Numbered from the stretch's first letter, positions 54,167 to 63,591 are shown. The stretch: 64,000 nucleotides of DNA from Desulforhopalus singaporensis (GCF_900104445.1 NZ_FNJI01000004.1:62001-126000); one strand, 5' to 3'. Made by a program: numbers and translations. The notes: generated by a model from the sequence alone, not told the origin.

Positions 54167-55261
54167 ATGTCTGCAAATCGTTGGCTGTCCACCGGAAACT
54201 ACTTCACCTCCTACAAGGAGGAGCAGAGGATATTCGCCACCCATCTGGACAGGTCGGTGCTGCTCTGCTTCCTGGCTGTTCTTTTTGCCTGGCCCCTCTT
54301 GTTCGAGGTGAGCAACAAGCAGATGTTTGTGATCGACAATATCATGATCGCCATGATCGCGGTTGTCGGTCTTAACCTGGTCACCGGATTCGCGGGGCTT
54401 ATTTCAATCGGACATGCCGCATTTGTTGGCATAGGCGCCTATACCATAGCTTCTTTTGCCAGACTCCTCGGCGATACCCACATGGTACTAACCCACGGAT
54501 GGCCGGCGCTGATCGTGCTGGCCGGATTCATGGGGGCACTGTTCGGCGCCATTGCCGGGCTGCCGGCGTTCCGGCTCAAACACCTCTACCTGGCGATTGC
54601 CACCCTGTCGTTTCAGATGATTTTTCAGTGGACTATCAATTTTATGGATTTTTTTGACCAGGGACAGACCATATCCGTGGGCAGGGTGTTCTGGGTTACC
54701 GGCAGGGTGGGGCGCAGCGACCACTACCTGTTCTGGTATTACGTAATCCTGGTTATCATCGTGCTGGTGGGATTCGGGGTCCGCAACCTGCTGCGCACCA
54801 AATACGGCAGGTGCCTGGTAGCGGTCAGGGACAACGACCGGGCGGCCGATGCCATGGGCATGCATCCAGGCCTTACCAAGGTATATGCTTTTGCCCTCGC
54901 CGGATTTCTGGCGGGTGTTGCCGGGGCGCTGCACGCCTATCTCTATCGCGGCGTGGGAATAGAATCGTTTACGCTGCACCATTCCATCAATTATCTTGCC
55001 ATGGCGATCGTAGGGGGGCTGGGGACCTTGAGCGGCTCTTTCTGGGGGCCTCTGGCGATAAAGGTTCTCGATATGCAGGTCGAAAGACTTTCCGAATGGA
55101 CCGGGGGGCACCTGGCGGTGGCGACCAATCTGGCAACGGCGCTCAAGCCCCTGAGTTTTGGATTGATCATTGTCCTGTTTCTCATGTTTGAACCGCGGGG
55201 TATTGCCAACTGGTGGCGGATAGTGCGTTCATATGTGAAACTCTGGCCGTTCAGGTATTAG
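54167..55261 (+). CDS. livM: Liv-type ABC permease LivM
   Basis: 364 residues. An unusually long hydrophilic N-terminus (SANRWLSTGNYFTSYKEEQR) precedes about nine helices. The LivM signature is GLNLVTGFAGLISIGHAAFVG, and the EAA-like loop is in DRAADAMGMHPGLTKVYAFALAGFLAGVAG in outline. It lies three bases after livH. The ending GIANWWRIVRSYVKLWPFRY is shared by related clusters. Confidence 0.94.
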   Translation: MSANRWLSTGNYFTSYKEEQRIFATHLDRSVLLCFLAVLFAWPLLFEVSNKQMFVIDNIMIAMIAVVGLNLVTGFAGLISIGHAAFVGIGAYTIASFARLLGDTHMVLTHGWPALIVLAGFMGALFGAIAGLPAFRLKHLYLAIATLSFQMIFQWTINFMDFFDQGQTISVGRVFWVTGRVGRSDHYLFWYYVILVIIVLVGFGVRNLLRTKYGRCLVAVRDNDRAADAMGMHPGLTKVYAFALAGFLAGVAGALHAYLYRGVGIESFTLHHSINYLAMAIVGGLGTLSGSFWGPLAIKVLDMQVERLSEWTGGHLAVATNLATALKPLSFGLIIVLFLMFEPRGIANWWRIVRSYVKLWPFRY

Positions 55262-55294
55262 CACAGAGGAAAACAAATCAAGCGAGGAGGAAAA

Positions 55295-56518
55295 ATGAAA
55301 AAGTACGAAATGAACAGATGGCTGTTGATACTGGTGGCTGTTTTCATGATCACCCTTCCCACCGGCGGGTTTGCCAAAGTGTACAAGCTCGGTCTGTCCC
55401 TGGCTATTACCGGCCCGACATCCGATGCGGGCAACCCCTACTCCAAAGGGGTAGAGGATTATTTCAACTATGTCAACGATACCGGGGTGCTGGGCGACGA
55501 TACCATCGACTGCACAATTCGTGACGACCAGTATAAAAACGATATTACCAAGCGTAATTTCGAAGAATTCCTGGATGACGGGATAGTTTTCTACCTCAAC
55601 TATTCAACCGGCTCCACCCTCGCTCTGAAAAAGGATTTCGAGGAAGAAAAAATGCCGGTGATCCCGGCCTCTTTCCATGCCGGCAACCTTGTCGATTCAA
55701 ACTATATTTTCCTGCCCATCGCATCCTATTCGGCCCAGGCCATAGGCCTTGCCGAATATGTGGTGAAAAACAACAAGGGGGATATGCCCAAGGTAGCTAT
55801 GTTTATCCATCCTTCGGCTTTTGGCCGCGGCCCGTTGGAGGATGTGCAGAAAGCGGTCGGTGCCGGACTGCAGATAGAGATTGTCGAAGTCGTCGAGCAT
55901 GGCAAGGATCTTGACAATACCGCGATGCTCAAGCGGCTGATCAGCAAAGGGGTACGCTATGTCATCAGCCAGACCGTGCAGTCTCCGGTCGCGACCATGC
56001 TCAAGGATGCAAGCAGCCTGGGGCTTATCGCTTCGACCTTCGGCGAAGAAGGTAAGTTGACGTTTCTCGGCTGTCACTACACCGGAGGCAACGACCTGGT
56101 TGCTCTGGCTGGAGATGCCGCGGAAAATTTCTACTGGACCACCTCCTATGTCATCACCAATGAGCCGGGACCTGGAACCGACGCCCAGCTTGCCCTGGCC
56201 AAACGATACGGCAGGGACGAGAAGGCCGCCAATTCACACAACTATGCCAACGGCATGATGGTGGCGCAGGTGGCGACGGAGGTTATCAGGCGTGCCAAGG
56301 CGAAAGACAAAGAAATCACCAAGGAAACCCTGTACCAGGAGCTTCTTGGCATGAACGGAGACAACGCCTTTCAACCCGAAACAACGGTGGGGCCGGTTAC
56401 CTTTTCACCGACCGACAAGGCCGGGGTCGACACGTTGCAGCTCTATGTCGTGAAAGACGGCGGGTTTCAATCGGCAGGGAAGCCGTTTATCCCTGAGTAT
56501 ACCGCTAAAATAAAATAA
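55295..56518 (+). CDS. livK: Liv-type periplasmic substrate-binding protein
   Basis: 407 residues. A signal peptide (LLILVAVFMITLPTGGFA) is followed by the type-I periplasmic-binding fold: YKLGLSLAITGPTSDAGNPY at the ligand-lobe start, then DDTIDCTIRDDQYKNDI and AFGRGPLEDVQKAVGAG. Length and layout fit ABC-type aliphatic or branched-chain amino acid/carboxylate binding proteins. It has an ideal ribosome site (GAGGAGG). A hairpin with a T-run after the stop may lower transcription into livF, which fits higher need for the binding protein. Confidence 0.93.
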   Translation: MKKYEMNRWLLILVAVFMITLPTGGFAKVYKLGLSLAITGPTSDAGNPYSKGVEDYFNYVNDTGVLGDDTIDCTIRDDQYKNDITKRNFEEFLDDGIVFYLNYSTGSTLALKKDFEEEKMPVIPASFHAGNLVDSNYIFLPIASYSAQAIGLAEYVVKNNKGDMPKVAMFIHPSAFGRGPLEDVQKAVGAGLQIEIVEVVEHGKDLDNTAMLKRLISKGVRYVISQTVQSPVATMLKDASSLGLIASTFGEEGKLTFLGCHYTGGNDLVALAGDAAENFYWTTSYVITNEPGPGTDAQLALAKRYGRDEKAANSHNYANGMMVAQVATEVIRRAKAKDKEITKETLYQELLGMNGDNAFQPETTVGPVTFSPTDKAGVDTLQLYVVKDGGFQSAGKPFIPEYTAKIK

Positions 56519-56537
56519 TCGCCGCGTTGCCGGGAAG

Positions 56538-56562
56538 CCTCTGGCAGCGCCGGGAGGTTTTT
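56538..56562 (+). terminator. Attenuator-like hairpin between livK and livF
   Basis: CCTCTGGC (56538-56545), loop AGC, and GCCGGGAGG (56549-56557) form a stem with one bulged G and one G-T pair, followed by TTTTT. A partial terminator that keeps livK transcripts most abundant is the likely role. Confidence 0.5.
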
Positions 56563-56588
56563 CGGCAACGGGCGGGAATTCCACTATC

Positions 56589-57455
56589 ATGAAATTTCCT
56601 GGTTATAGCGTGCCGACATCACACACAAGACAGCAAATGGACCGGACAAGCCGTGATAAACTGCTTGAGGTTAATAACATCGAGGTGGTGTATAATGACA
56701 TCGTCCAGGTTCTGCGCGGGGTCAGCCTCGCCATTTTCGACGGGAGCATAGTAGCGCTGCTCGGGACCAACGGGGCGGGAAAGACCACCACCTTGAGGGC
56801 GATCAGCGGGCTCTTGAAGCCGGAGAACGGCTTCATCCGGGAAGGATATGTAAAATTCAGCGGCACCGATATCACCAACCGGCTGGGTACCGATGTGGTG
56901 AAACTGGGGGCGGTGATGGTTCCCGAGGGGCGAAGGGTGTTCAAACACCTCACCGTCGACGAGAATATCCGGGTCGGGTCGATCACCAGAAAAGACGGAA
57001 TCCAGAAAATTCGGAGGGATCATGGCGCCATGTATGATCATTTTCCCAGGCTCGCCAAGATCACTAACCGCATGGCCGGCTACTGCTCGGGCGGGGAACA
57101 GCAGATGATCGCCATCGCCAGGGCCCTGATGGCCGGGCCCAGGATGCTGATGCTCGATGAACCCTCGCTTGGGCTTGCCCCGCTCCTGGTAAAGGAAATA
57201 TTTGCCAACATCAGGACCATCAACAGGGAGTTGAATACCACCATCCTGGTCGTGGAGCAGAATGCGAAAACAGCCCTTGGTGTCTCCGATTACGGCTATA
57301 TCATGGAGTCCGGCAGGATCGTGCTGGAAGGACCTTCTGCCGATCTCCAGGAAAATCCGGATGTAAAGGAGTTCTACATGGGGGTTACCCGCGGCGGCGG
57401 GAGAAAATCGTTTAAGGAAGTCAAATCGTATAAACGGCGTAAACGGTGGATGTAA
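56589..57455 (+). CDS. livF: Liv-type ABC importer ATPase LivF
   Basis: 288 residues. It has Walker A GTNGAGKTTT, signature CSGGEQQMIAIARAL, Walker B MLMLDEPSLGLAP and VVEQNAKTALGVSDYGYIME. The C-terminus has an added basic tail (GGGRKSFKEVKSYKRRKRWM), about 25 residues longer than usual. ATG 56637 is an alternative start that gives the family-like beginning LLEVNNIEVVY sooner. It completes the transporter with LivG, LivH, LivM and LivK. Confidence 0.93.
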   Translation: MKFPGYSVPTSHTRQQMDRTSRDKLLEVNNIEVVYNDIVQVLRGVSLAIFDGSIVALLGTNGAGKTTTLRAISGLLKPENGFIREGYVKFSGTDITNRLGTDVVKLGAVMVPEGRRVFKHLTVDENIRVGSITRKDGIQKIRRDHGAMYDHFPRLAKITNRMAGYCSGGEQQMIAIARALMAGPRMLMLDEPSLGLAPLLVKEIFANIRTINRELNTTILVVEQNAKTALGVSDYGYIMESGRIVLEGPSADLQENPDVKEFYMGVTRGGGRKSFKEVKSYKRRKRWM

Positions 57456-57509
57456 CCTGCCCCTTTTTATCGATATTCTCCTGTACCGCTCTTTTAAAGA
57501 GGTGATTGG

Positions 57510-57905
57510 ATGATCAAGTTTCTGGTTGGCTATAACGGGTCAAGGGAGGCTAAAGCGGCGCTTACCCTGGCGCGGGAGCATGCCGCTGTTTTTCAGGCAA
57601 GAGTCATTGTCATTGCCAGCAGTTACGGGGGGCCGGGGGAAAGGCTTCGCGATATCGGCACCGCAGCGGAAAATCTGCAGTTCGCCGAAAAATTTCTGGC
57701 AGAGCGGAGCGTCTCCTGTGAATGTCACCAGCTGGTACGCGGCCTCAGTCCAGGAGAGGACCTGGTCGAGTTTGCCGAGGAAAATCAAATTGACCAGATT
57801 TTCGTGGGAATTGAAAAGAAATCAAGAGCCCAGAAGATTATAGTCGGCTCCAACGCCCAGTACATCATCCTCAAGGCCCCCTGTCCAGTTGTTACAGTTA
57901 AATAA
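57510..57905 (+). CDS. Single-domain universal stress protein
   Basis: 131 residues. It opens KFLVGYNGSREAKAALTLA and ends QYIILKAPCPVVTVK. The nucleotide motif is partly kept (GIEKKSRAQKIIVGSNAQYI, with GxxxR-like spacing). It lies between livF and the third acyl-CoA synthetase and is likely in the same transcript. A regulatory or stress role for the transporter is only an inference. Confidence 0.88.
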   Translation: MIKFLVGYNGSREAKAALTLAREHAAVFQARVIVIASSYGGPGERLRDIGTAAENLQFAEKFLAERSVSCECHQLVRGLSPGEDLVEFAEENQIDQIFVGIEKKSRAQKIIVGSNAQYIILKAPCPVVTVK

Positions 57906-57964
57906 TACCGGTTCCCTGCACAGCTGTTGTGCTGTGCGGACCAATTTAGAGGAGGATCGCTTTC

Positions 57965-59488
57965 ATGGGACTGTATGATTTTTCCTTTTACGATCTCATC
58001 AATCGTAACGCCGCCGTGTATGAACAGCGGCTGTGCTGGAAAGAAGTGGACGATGGCCGGGAGTTGACCTTCGGTGAGTTTAAAAAGCAGGTGGACAGCC
58101 TTGCGGCGGGACTGTCGGATCTGGGTGTCGGCCCGGGGGACCGAATCGGGGTTGTCGGCAAGAACAGCCTGGAATTTTTCCTGGTGTACGGCGGAGCCGC
58201 CGCCGTCGGCGCCATTGTGGTGCCGGTAAACTGGAGGTTGTCGCCCGACGAGGTGTATTATAACCTCAATGACTGCAGCCCCAGGATTGTCTTTGTAGAC
58301 GAAGAGTTCCAGGCAACCGTCGATGCCAGGAAAGCGGGGCTGGGCTCAGCTGTCGCCTACTGCAACCTGAAAGGCGATGCGGGCGGGGAAAAATCGTTTC
58401 AATCGCTTTTGACCACCCCCAGGGCTCAGCCGGGGGGTGGGGCGAAAAGTAGCGACGGCTTCGTGATCATCCATACCGCGGCTGTGGCCGGGTATCCCAG
58501 GGGCGCGCTGGTCTCCCACGCCAATATCATGAGCGCCGACGTCCATTTCCTGTACTACATGGGGATAACAAGCAGTGATGTCCATCTCAACCTGTTGCCG
58601 CTTTTCCACGTCGGAGGTCTTTTCCTGGCTATCACTACTTTTCACGCAGGAGGCCTCAACCTCAATATCAGTAAATTTGACGCCTCGCTTGCGGCCGGGT
58701 TGATCGAGCGCTACAAGGTGACGCACTTTTTCGATTTTCCCCCGATTCTTGACTCCATCCTGCAGGCGGCAGCTGAGGATAACTGCGATATCGGCTCGCT
58801 TCGGGCCGTGGTGGGGCTCGGCACCGCCGAAACCATCACCAGGTTTCAACAGCGCACCGGAGGAAGTTATTACTGCATGTACGGGCAGACGGAGACATCG
58901 TGTCTTGCGACCATGGGTCGGTACGACGACTGTCCGGGCTCCGCCGGTAAAACCATAATGCTCGCCGATGTGCGGCTGGTAGACGATTATGAAAATCCCG
59001 TGGCCCCGGGAGCGGTGGGAGAAATTGCGGTGAAGGGCCCCATGGTTTTCCAGGGATACTGGAATCTCCCCGACGATAACGCCTACACCTTCCGCGACGG
59101 CTGGCACCATACCGGAGACCTCGGCCGCTTTAACGAAGACGGGTTTCTTTTCTACGCCGGAAGAAAAGCGGAGAAAGAACTTATCAAGCCCGGCGGCGAG
59201 AATGTCTATCCGGCGGAGGTGGAAAAAATCATCCTGCAGCATCCGGCGGTGGCAGCGACGGTGGTCATCGGGGTCCCCGACCCCAAGTGGAAGGAGGGGA
59301 TCAAGGCTGTTTGCCAACTGCATCCCGGCAAGACACTGGGGGGAAAGGAGTTGATTGATTTCGTGGGAGGGCGGATCGCCCGCTTCAAAAAACCCCAGTA
59401 TGTCGAGTTTGTCCAGGCACTGCCGCTGAAAGAGGACGGCTCCATCGACCGCAATAAGGTAAAGGCGGAATATGGCGGTAATAGTTGA
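57965..59488 (+). CDS. Acyl-CoA synthetase-like protein with altered core motifs
   Basis: 507 residues of the adenylate-forming fold: YCMYGQTETSCLATMGRYDD, GWHHTGDLGRFNEDGFLFYAG and ELIKPGGENVYPAEVEKI are normal. The phosphate-binding motif, usually TSGTTGxPKG, reads TAAVAGYPRG (171-180). The final catalytic lysine, usually in SGKxxR, lies in DGSIDRNK (491-498), with Ser at the Lys place. Such variants form a subfamily, so activity cannot be excluded. It is the last gene of the liv operon and ends at a strong terminator. Confidence 0.9.
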   Translation: MGLYDFSFYDLINRNAAVYEQRLCWKEVDDGRELTFGEFKKQVDSLAAGLSDLGVGPGDRIGVVGKNSLEFFLVYGGAAAVGAIVVPVNWRLSPDEVYYNLNDCSPRIVFVDEEFQATVDARKAGLGSAVAYCNLKGDAGGEKSFQSLLTTPRAQPGGGAKSSDGFVIIHTAAVAGYPRGALVSHANIMSADVHFLYYMGITSSDVHLNLLPLFHVGGLFLAITTFHAGGLNLNISKFDASLAAGLIERYKVTHFFDFPPILDSILQAAAEDNCDIGSLRAVVGLGTAETITRFQQRTGGSYYCMYGQTETSCLATMGRYDDCPGSAGKTIMLADVRLVDDYENPVAPGAVGEIAVKGPMVFQGYWNLPDDNAYTFRDGWHHTGDLGRFNEDGFLFYAGRKAEKELIKPGGENVYPAEVEKIILQHPAVAATVVIGVPDPKWKEGIKAVCQLHPGKTLGGKELIDFVGGRIARFKKPQYVEFVQALPLKEDGSIDRNKVKAEYGGNS

Positions 59489-59521
59489 TACTTGCTGGAA
59501 AAACAGACCAGAAAACTGGTA

Positions 59522-59556
59522 AAAAGCGGAGCCAGGTTAAGGACTCCGCTTTTTAT
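59522..59556. terminator. Bidirectional terminator between convergent operons
   Basis: AAAAGCGGAG (59522-59531) pairs perfectly with CTCCGCTTTT (59544-59553), with A-run on the left and T-run on the right. It ends both the liv operon and the isovaleryl-CoA dehydrogenase gene. Confidence 0.85.
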
Positions 59557-59564
59557 CTGCAGGA

Positions 59565-60734
59565 TCATTCCATGGTGTCGCGAAAGAGCTCCCTGCCGAT
59601 AAGCATCCTCCGTATTTCGCTGGTGCCGGCGCCTATCTCATAGAGCTTGGCGTCCCGCAGCAGCCTTCCCGCAGGGTAGTCGTTGATATAGCCGTTGCCG
59701 CCGAGGCACTGGATCGCCTCCAGCGCCATCCAGGTTGCCCGTTCCGCACTGTACAGGATGACCGAGGCGGCATCCTTGCGGATCCTTGCGCCGGTGTCGG
59801 CGGCTTTGGCAACAGTATAGGCATAGGCCCGGCAGGCATTCCAGGTGGAATACATGTCGGCGAGTTTTCCCTGCATCAGCTCGAACTCGCCTATCGGCCG
59901 GCCGAACTGCTTTCTCTGGTGAACGTAGGGGAGAACCACGTCCATGCACGCGTGCATGATGCCCAGCGGCCCTCCGGAGAGCACCAGCCGTTCGTAGTCG
60001 AGACCGCTCATAAGCACCTCGACCCCGCGGTCGAGGTAGCCGAGGATATTACTCTTGGGTACCGCGCAGTTGGTAAATACCAGTTCGCAGGTGGCGGAAC
60101 CGCGCATACCGAGTTTGTCGAGCTTGGGGCTGGTGGCAAATCCGTCCATGGTCTTCTCCACCAGGAACGCGGTTATCCCGCGGTGGGCTTTTCTCGGCGA
60201 GGTCTTGGCGTAGACAACCAGAACATCGGCATCGGTCCCGTTGGTTATCCACATCTTGGTGCCGTTCAGGATATAGCTGTCGCCATTCTCCTCGGCTTTC
60301 AGCTGCATGCCTACCACATCGGATCCTGCGCCTGCCTCGCTCATGGCAAGCGCGCCGACATACTCGCCGGAGATCAGCCTGGGCAGGTAGGTCTGCTTCT
60401 GCTGTTCATTGCCGTTTAATTTTATCTGGTTGACACAGAGATTGGAGTGGGCGCCGTAGGCCAGGCCCACCGACGCCGAGCCGCGGCTGATCTCCTCCAT
60501 GGCGATGAGGTGTTCAAGATAACCCATTCCTGCGCCGCCGTACTCTTCCATAACGGTGATGCCGAGCAGCCCCATTTCCCCCATTGCCCGCCACAGCCCT
60601 TGTGGAAACAGGTCCTGCCGGTCGATCCGGTCGGCAAGCGGCGCAATCTCGGCCGCGACAAAATCCTGTACCGATTCGCGCAGCAGATTGGCAGTGTCTC
60701 CCAGCCCGAAATTCAACTGAGGATATCTCTTCAT
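59565..60734 (-). CDS. ivd: Isovaleryl-CoA dehydrogenase
   Basis: 389 residues. It oxidises isovaleryl-CoA to 3-methylcrotonyl-CoA with FAD in leucine breakdown and passes electrons to electron-transfer flavoprotein. The IVD-specific segment [14 protein letters not shown] and the catalytic Glu248 in [16 protein letters not shown] match the isovaleryl type, where the base lies here rather than near residue 370. The end [17 protein letters not shown] is the acyl-CoA dehydrogenase signature. It probably forms an operon with DUF35 and thiolase genes to the right, although 81 bases separate them. Confidence 0.92.
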   Translation of the reverse strand: MKRYPQLNFGLGDTANLLRESVQDFVAAEIAPLADRIDRQDLFPQGLWRAMGEMGLLGITVMEEYGGAGMGYLEHLIAMEEISRGSASVGLAYGAHSNLCVNQIKLNGNEQQKQTYLPRLISGEYVGALAMSEAGAGSDVVGMQLKAEENGDSYILNGTKMWITNGTDADVLVVYAKTSPRKAHRGITAFLVEKTMDGFATSPKLDKLGMRGSATCELVFTNCAVPKSNILGYLDRGVEVLMSGLDYERLVLSGGPLGIMHACMDVVLPYVHQRKQFGRPIGEFELMQGKLADMYSTWNACRAYAYTVAKAADTGARIRKDAASVILYSAERATWMALEAIQCLGGNGYINDYPAGRLLRDAKLYEIGAGTSEIRRMLIGRELFRDTME

Positions 60735-60815
60735 GGTTTTACCCCAATGTGTAACACAACATGTTTATGACCAATTCGGACGGAAAACCAAAAAAACAGA
60801 ACCAGAGGTCAAAAG

Positions 60816-61406
60816 TTAAAAACTAAAACCCTGCGGGAGGTCGCTTTCAGCCGTTCCGTCGACAACCCACGATAGATCGAGAATGGTGTAGGTCGGTTCA
60901 AGGGTCCTGAAGACAGGGAGGACCTTCTGGCCAAATCGCGGTTCTCCGACCGCCAGGTAGCTCATGAGGATGGTGTCCACCCCCTTGAACTCGATATTGA
61001 TAAACTTAATCGGCTTTTCCAGGAGGTTGAAAGCGCCAGATCGTTCGCACACCATGAAGGTGTGGATTGTTGCCGTGGTTTTTGCAGTGTCGGTGATGTC
61101 GATGATGCTGTTTCTGCAAAGACAGTCGGGGCAGTGGATGCGAAACGGCATGTACACGGTGCCCCGGCTGTCGCAGTCGGGGCTGTCGCAGCGGGTCGCC
61201 ATCAGTCTTTTTTTGCTGAGTGACTCAAAAAAGACGGCTTCGCCGCCATAGGAATGTATATAGGTCATGTCCCGCGGATTGGTCACCCCGAGAAGTTTCC
61301 AGTCGTTGTCGGCGTCCCGGATCGGCGTGTTGGGGGTGAGGTGGTGAAAGCTTCCCTGCGGCTTGTATTTGTTGTTTTTTACAAAAACCTGTCCGAATGT
61401 ACTCAT
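60816..61406 (-). CDS. DUF35 OB-fold acyl-CoA-associated protein with zinc ribbon
   Basis: 196 residues. The zinc ribbon has C73 and C78 (CDSPDC) and C92 and C95 (CPDC). The OB-fold follows (about 105-196, TATIHTFMVCERSGAFN, INIEFKGVDTILMSYLAVG). DUF35 proteins bridge thiolase-family enzymes and hand over acyl-CoA. It lies 22 bases from the thiolase-like gene in the same direction, so the two are probably one complex. ATG 61406 has a GGGGAGA ribosome site. Confidence 0.87.
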   Translation of the reverse strand: MSTFGQVFVKNNKYKPQGSFHHLTPNTPIRDADNDWKLLGVTNPRDMTYIHSYGGEAVFFESLSKKRLMATRCDSPDCDSRGTVYMPFRIHCPDCLCRNSIIDITDTAKTTATIHTFMVCERSGAFNLLEKPIKFINIEFKGVDTILMSYLAVGEPRFGQKVLPVFRTLEPTYTILDLSWVVDGTAESDLPQGFSF

Positions 61407-61428
61407 TGTTCTTTCTCCCCTTTGGTTG

Positions 61429-62856
61429 CTATCGGATAAGATGGTCCGGATCCATGAGTATTGTGGCGGTCACGTGGGAGCCTACCCCGGCATGGCTGAT
61501 GGCCAGACCGCGTCTGGCTCCGGTCACCTGCAGGCTGGTCCAGTCCGCCGGCTTTTGCCGGTCGAAGCGGTGCCACAGGGCCTGGTCGCCGTGGAGTTCC
61601 TCCCACCTGTTCCAGATATGGGTCGCTATCTCGAAGGTCTGCATTATCCCGGTCGCTCCCACGGCGTGCATGCAGCCGATAAGTCCCCCCGAGAGGTTGG
61701 AGGGAAGCTTTCCCGGCTCGTTGGTGTACGGGTTGGTATGGTAGCAGTCGCCGGATTCAACGTAATCCCTTCCGTAACCGTAGGGCCTGATGCCGATATC
61801 CTCATAGGTCTGCACGTCGCTGATGGTAAAGGCGTCATGGAGTTCGACCACGTCAAGGTCTTCTGAGGGATCGGTTATGCCGGACATGCCGTAGCCGTAG
61901 TAGGCCGCCATTCTGGCCGCGAGAAAGCCGGTGAATCCGGGGTAGCGGTCTCCGCCGGGAAAGCGCTCGGCCAGGTCGTCGTACTGGCCCTCTTCTTCGT
62001 TGGGCAGAAGGGGAATCTTCATATCCAGCCTGTCGGCGGGGCGCAACGTATGCGAGCCCGCGGCGACCCACATCCGCAACGGTTTGTTGGGGGAGCCGGC
62101 GGTAAGGGCGTCGGCGGTGTTTTCGTCGCAGAGAACGGCGCAGGCGGCACCGACGCTCATAAGGCAGCAATCCAGCGCCCGCAGCGGATAGGCGACAACC
62201 GGTGAGTTGAGGACGTCGTCGACGGTGATATCCATCGGGGCCTGGGCAAAAGGGTTGAACCTCGCGTAACGGTGGTGCTTGACCGCGATTTCCGCCAGGG
62301 TCCGCCTGAAGGAATCTTCCGATTTGCCGAAAATCTGCCAGTAACGCTGGGCCATTACCGCATAATACCCGGTATAGATGTGTCCCAGGGGCGATTCCCA
62401 GTCTTTGTCGGCGGCGCAGGAGATGAGAAAGTTTCCTTCGTCGGTGGGAACTTCATCCATTCGTTCCCAGCCCATAACCAGTACGCAGTCCGAATATCCC
62501 GAGGCTACCGCCTTCAACCCTTCCCACAGCGCCGACCCTCCTGTGGCGCCGCCGGTCTTGATGCCGACATTGCCAAGAGGGTCGAGGCCGAGCCGGTCGT
62601 GAATTACCGCCTCGCCGAGCAGCTGATCACCGAAATGGTCGGCAAAATGACCGTAGTAGCAGCTGTGAATATACCGTTTTAATTCTGCGGGGGACAGGTT
62701 GAGAAGAGATGCCGCCATGGTGAACGCGTCAATGCAGAGTTCTTCCGTCCGCCTGTCGACAATGGCGCGGTCGAATTTTGACTGCCCGGCGGTTACCAGA
62801 TAAACCGGTCGCTGCAGCTGCGGAATTTTCAACTGTTGTTTACTGAACCTGATCAT
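61429..62856 (-). CDS. Thiolase-fold protein lacking the usual nucleophilic cysteine
   Basis: 475 residues of the SCP2/thiolase family. The catalytic His loops are kept: VVELHDAFTISD (H340) and GGLIGCMHAVGATG (H397). The N-terminal active-site segment, usually CxSG or CSTG, reads TGGATGGSAL, so the Cys aligns with Gly103. The C-terminal Cys-Gly-Gly-Gly motif is also changed (SHAGVGS). It may work as a non-decarboxylating or carbonyl-handling subunit with DUF35, rather than as an ordinary thiolase. ATG 62856 has AAGGAGAT. The pair recalls benzoylsuccinyl-CoA thiolase (BbsAB-type) systems. Confidence 0.85.
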   Translation of the reverse strand: MIRFSKQQLKIPQLQRPVYLVTAGQSKFDRAIVDRRTEELCIDAFTMAASLLNLSPAELKRYIHSCYYGHFADHFGDQLLGEAVIHDRLGLDPLGNVGIKTGGATGGSALWEGLKAVASGYSDCVLVMGWERMDEVPTDEGNFLISCAADKDWESPLGHIYTGYYAVMAQRYWQIFGKSEDSFRRTLAEIAVKHHRYARFNPFAQAPMDITVDDVLNSPVVAYPLRALDCCLMSVGAACAVLCDENTADALTAGSPNKPLRMWVAAGSHTLRPADRLDMKIPLLPNEEEGQYDDLAERFPGGDRYPGFTGFLAARMAAYYGYGMSGITDPSEDLDVVELHDAFTISDVQTYEDIGIRPYGYGRDYVESGDCYHTNPYTNEPGKLPSNLSGGLIGCMHAVGATGIMQTFEIATHIWNRWEELHGDQALWHRFDRQKPADWTSLQVTGARRGLAISHAGVGSHVTATILMDPDHLIR

Positions 62857-62900
62857 ACCTGTATCTCCTTGCGGTTGAAAGTTAGGTAGTCACTGAACTG

Positions 62901-63443
62901 TTACATGGTTCCCACCCAGAGGATAAAGCTGGTTGTATTGCCGGTGTTGGTGATTTTCTGCTGGTCGGGATTCGCCCAGAAATGGGCGGAATCGCCCTGG
63001 CCGAGGTTGTAGCACTGCCCGCTGAGCTTAAGCTCCACCGCCCCCTTGAGCACCGAGAGAATTTCCTGGCCGTGTTTGATGTTCTTGCGCACCGGTATCG
63101 ACCTGCCCGGTTCGAGTACCAGTACCGAAGAGTCGAGCACTTTCCTGTCTTCCTGCGGGAAAAACCTGCGGGTGGCAAATCCGGTATGGGGAAGCTCCAT
63201 CTCCTTCCATTCCGATTTGCGGATAAGTTTGATCCTTTCTTTCTTGCCGGCCTCATTTATCAGTTCACCGGCATCGATCCCCAGAGCGTTGCAGATCCTT
63301 ATCAGGGTTTCAACGGAAGGGGAATTGACATCGTTTTCCACCTGACTGAGAAACCCTTCGGAAATCGATGCCTGTTCGGCAACGACCTTTAGGGTTAGTC
63401 TCTGCTTTTTGCGGTATTTTCTGAGGAGGGTACCGATGTTCAT
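62901..63443 (-). CDS. XRE-family regulator with cupin domain
   Basis: 180 residues. The helix-turn-helix is RLTLKVVAEQASISEGFLSQVE (about 16-37), followed by a cupin domain (about 110-175, KHGQEILSVLKGAVELKLSG, GDSAHFWANPDQQ). It lies 45 bases upstream of the thiolase gene on the same strand, so it may be the first gene of that operon and its regulator. Third complete XRE-cupin protein in the window. Confidence 0.92.
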   Translation of the reverse strand: MNIGTLLRKYRKKQRLTLKVVAEQASISEGFLSQVENDVNSPSVETLIRICNALGIDAGELINEAGKKERIKLIRKSEWKEMELPHTGFATRRFFPQEDRKVLDSSVLVLEPGRSIPVRKNIKHGQEILSVLKGAVELKLSGQCYNLGQGDSAHFWANPDQQKITNTGNTTSFILWVGTM

Positions 63444-63504
63444 AAAAATATTTATCCCGACAATGATTTCTTGATTTAGACTGTAAATTTCAGTTAATTT
63501 TTTG

Positions 63505-63526
63505 TATAGGTAAATATTAACCTATA
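63505..63526. promoter_or_regulatory. Candidate operator dyad 1 between divergent XRE genes
   Basis: Perfect inverted repeat TATAGGT-N8-ACCTATA in an AT-rich stretch about 60-80 bases upstream of the leftward XRE-cupin start. Confidence 0.4.
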
Positions 63527-63591
63527 TAAAATATTTTGAACATAGCGATGAGCAATTTTTTTCAAAAAAGGTCAGAATCCGGTGGATACTG

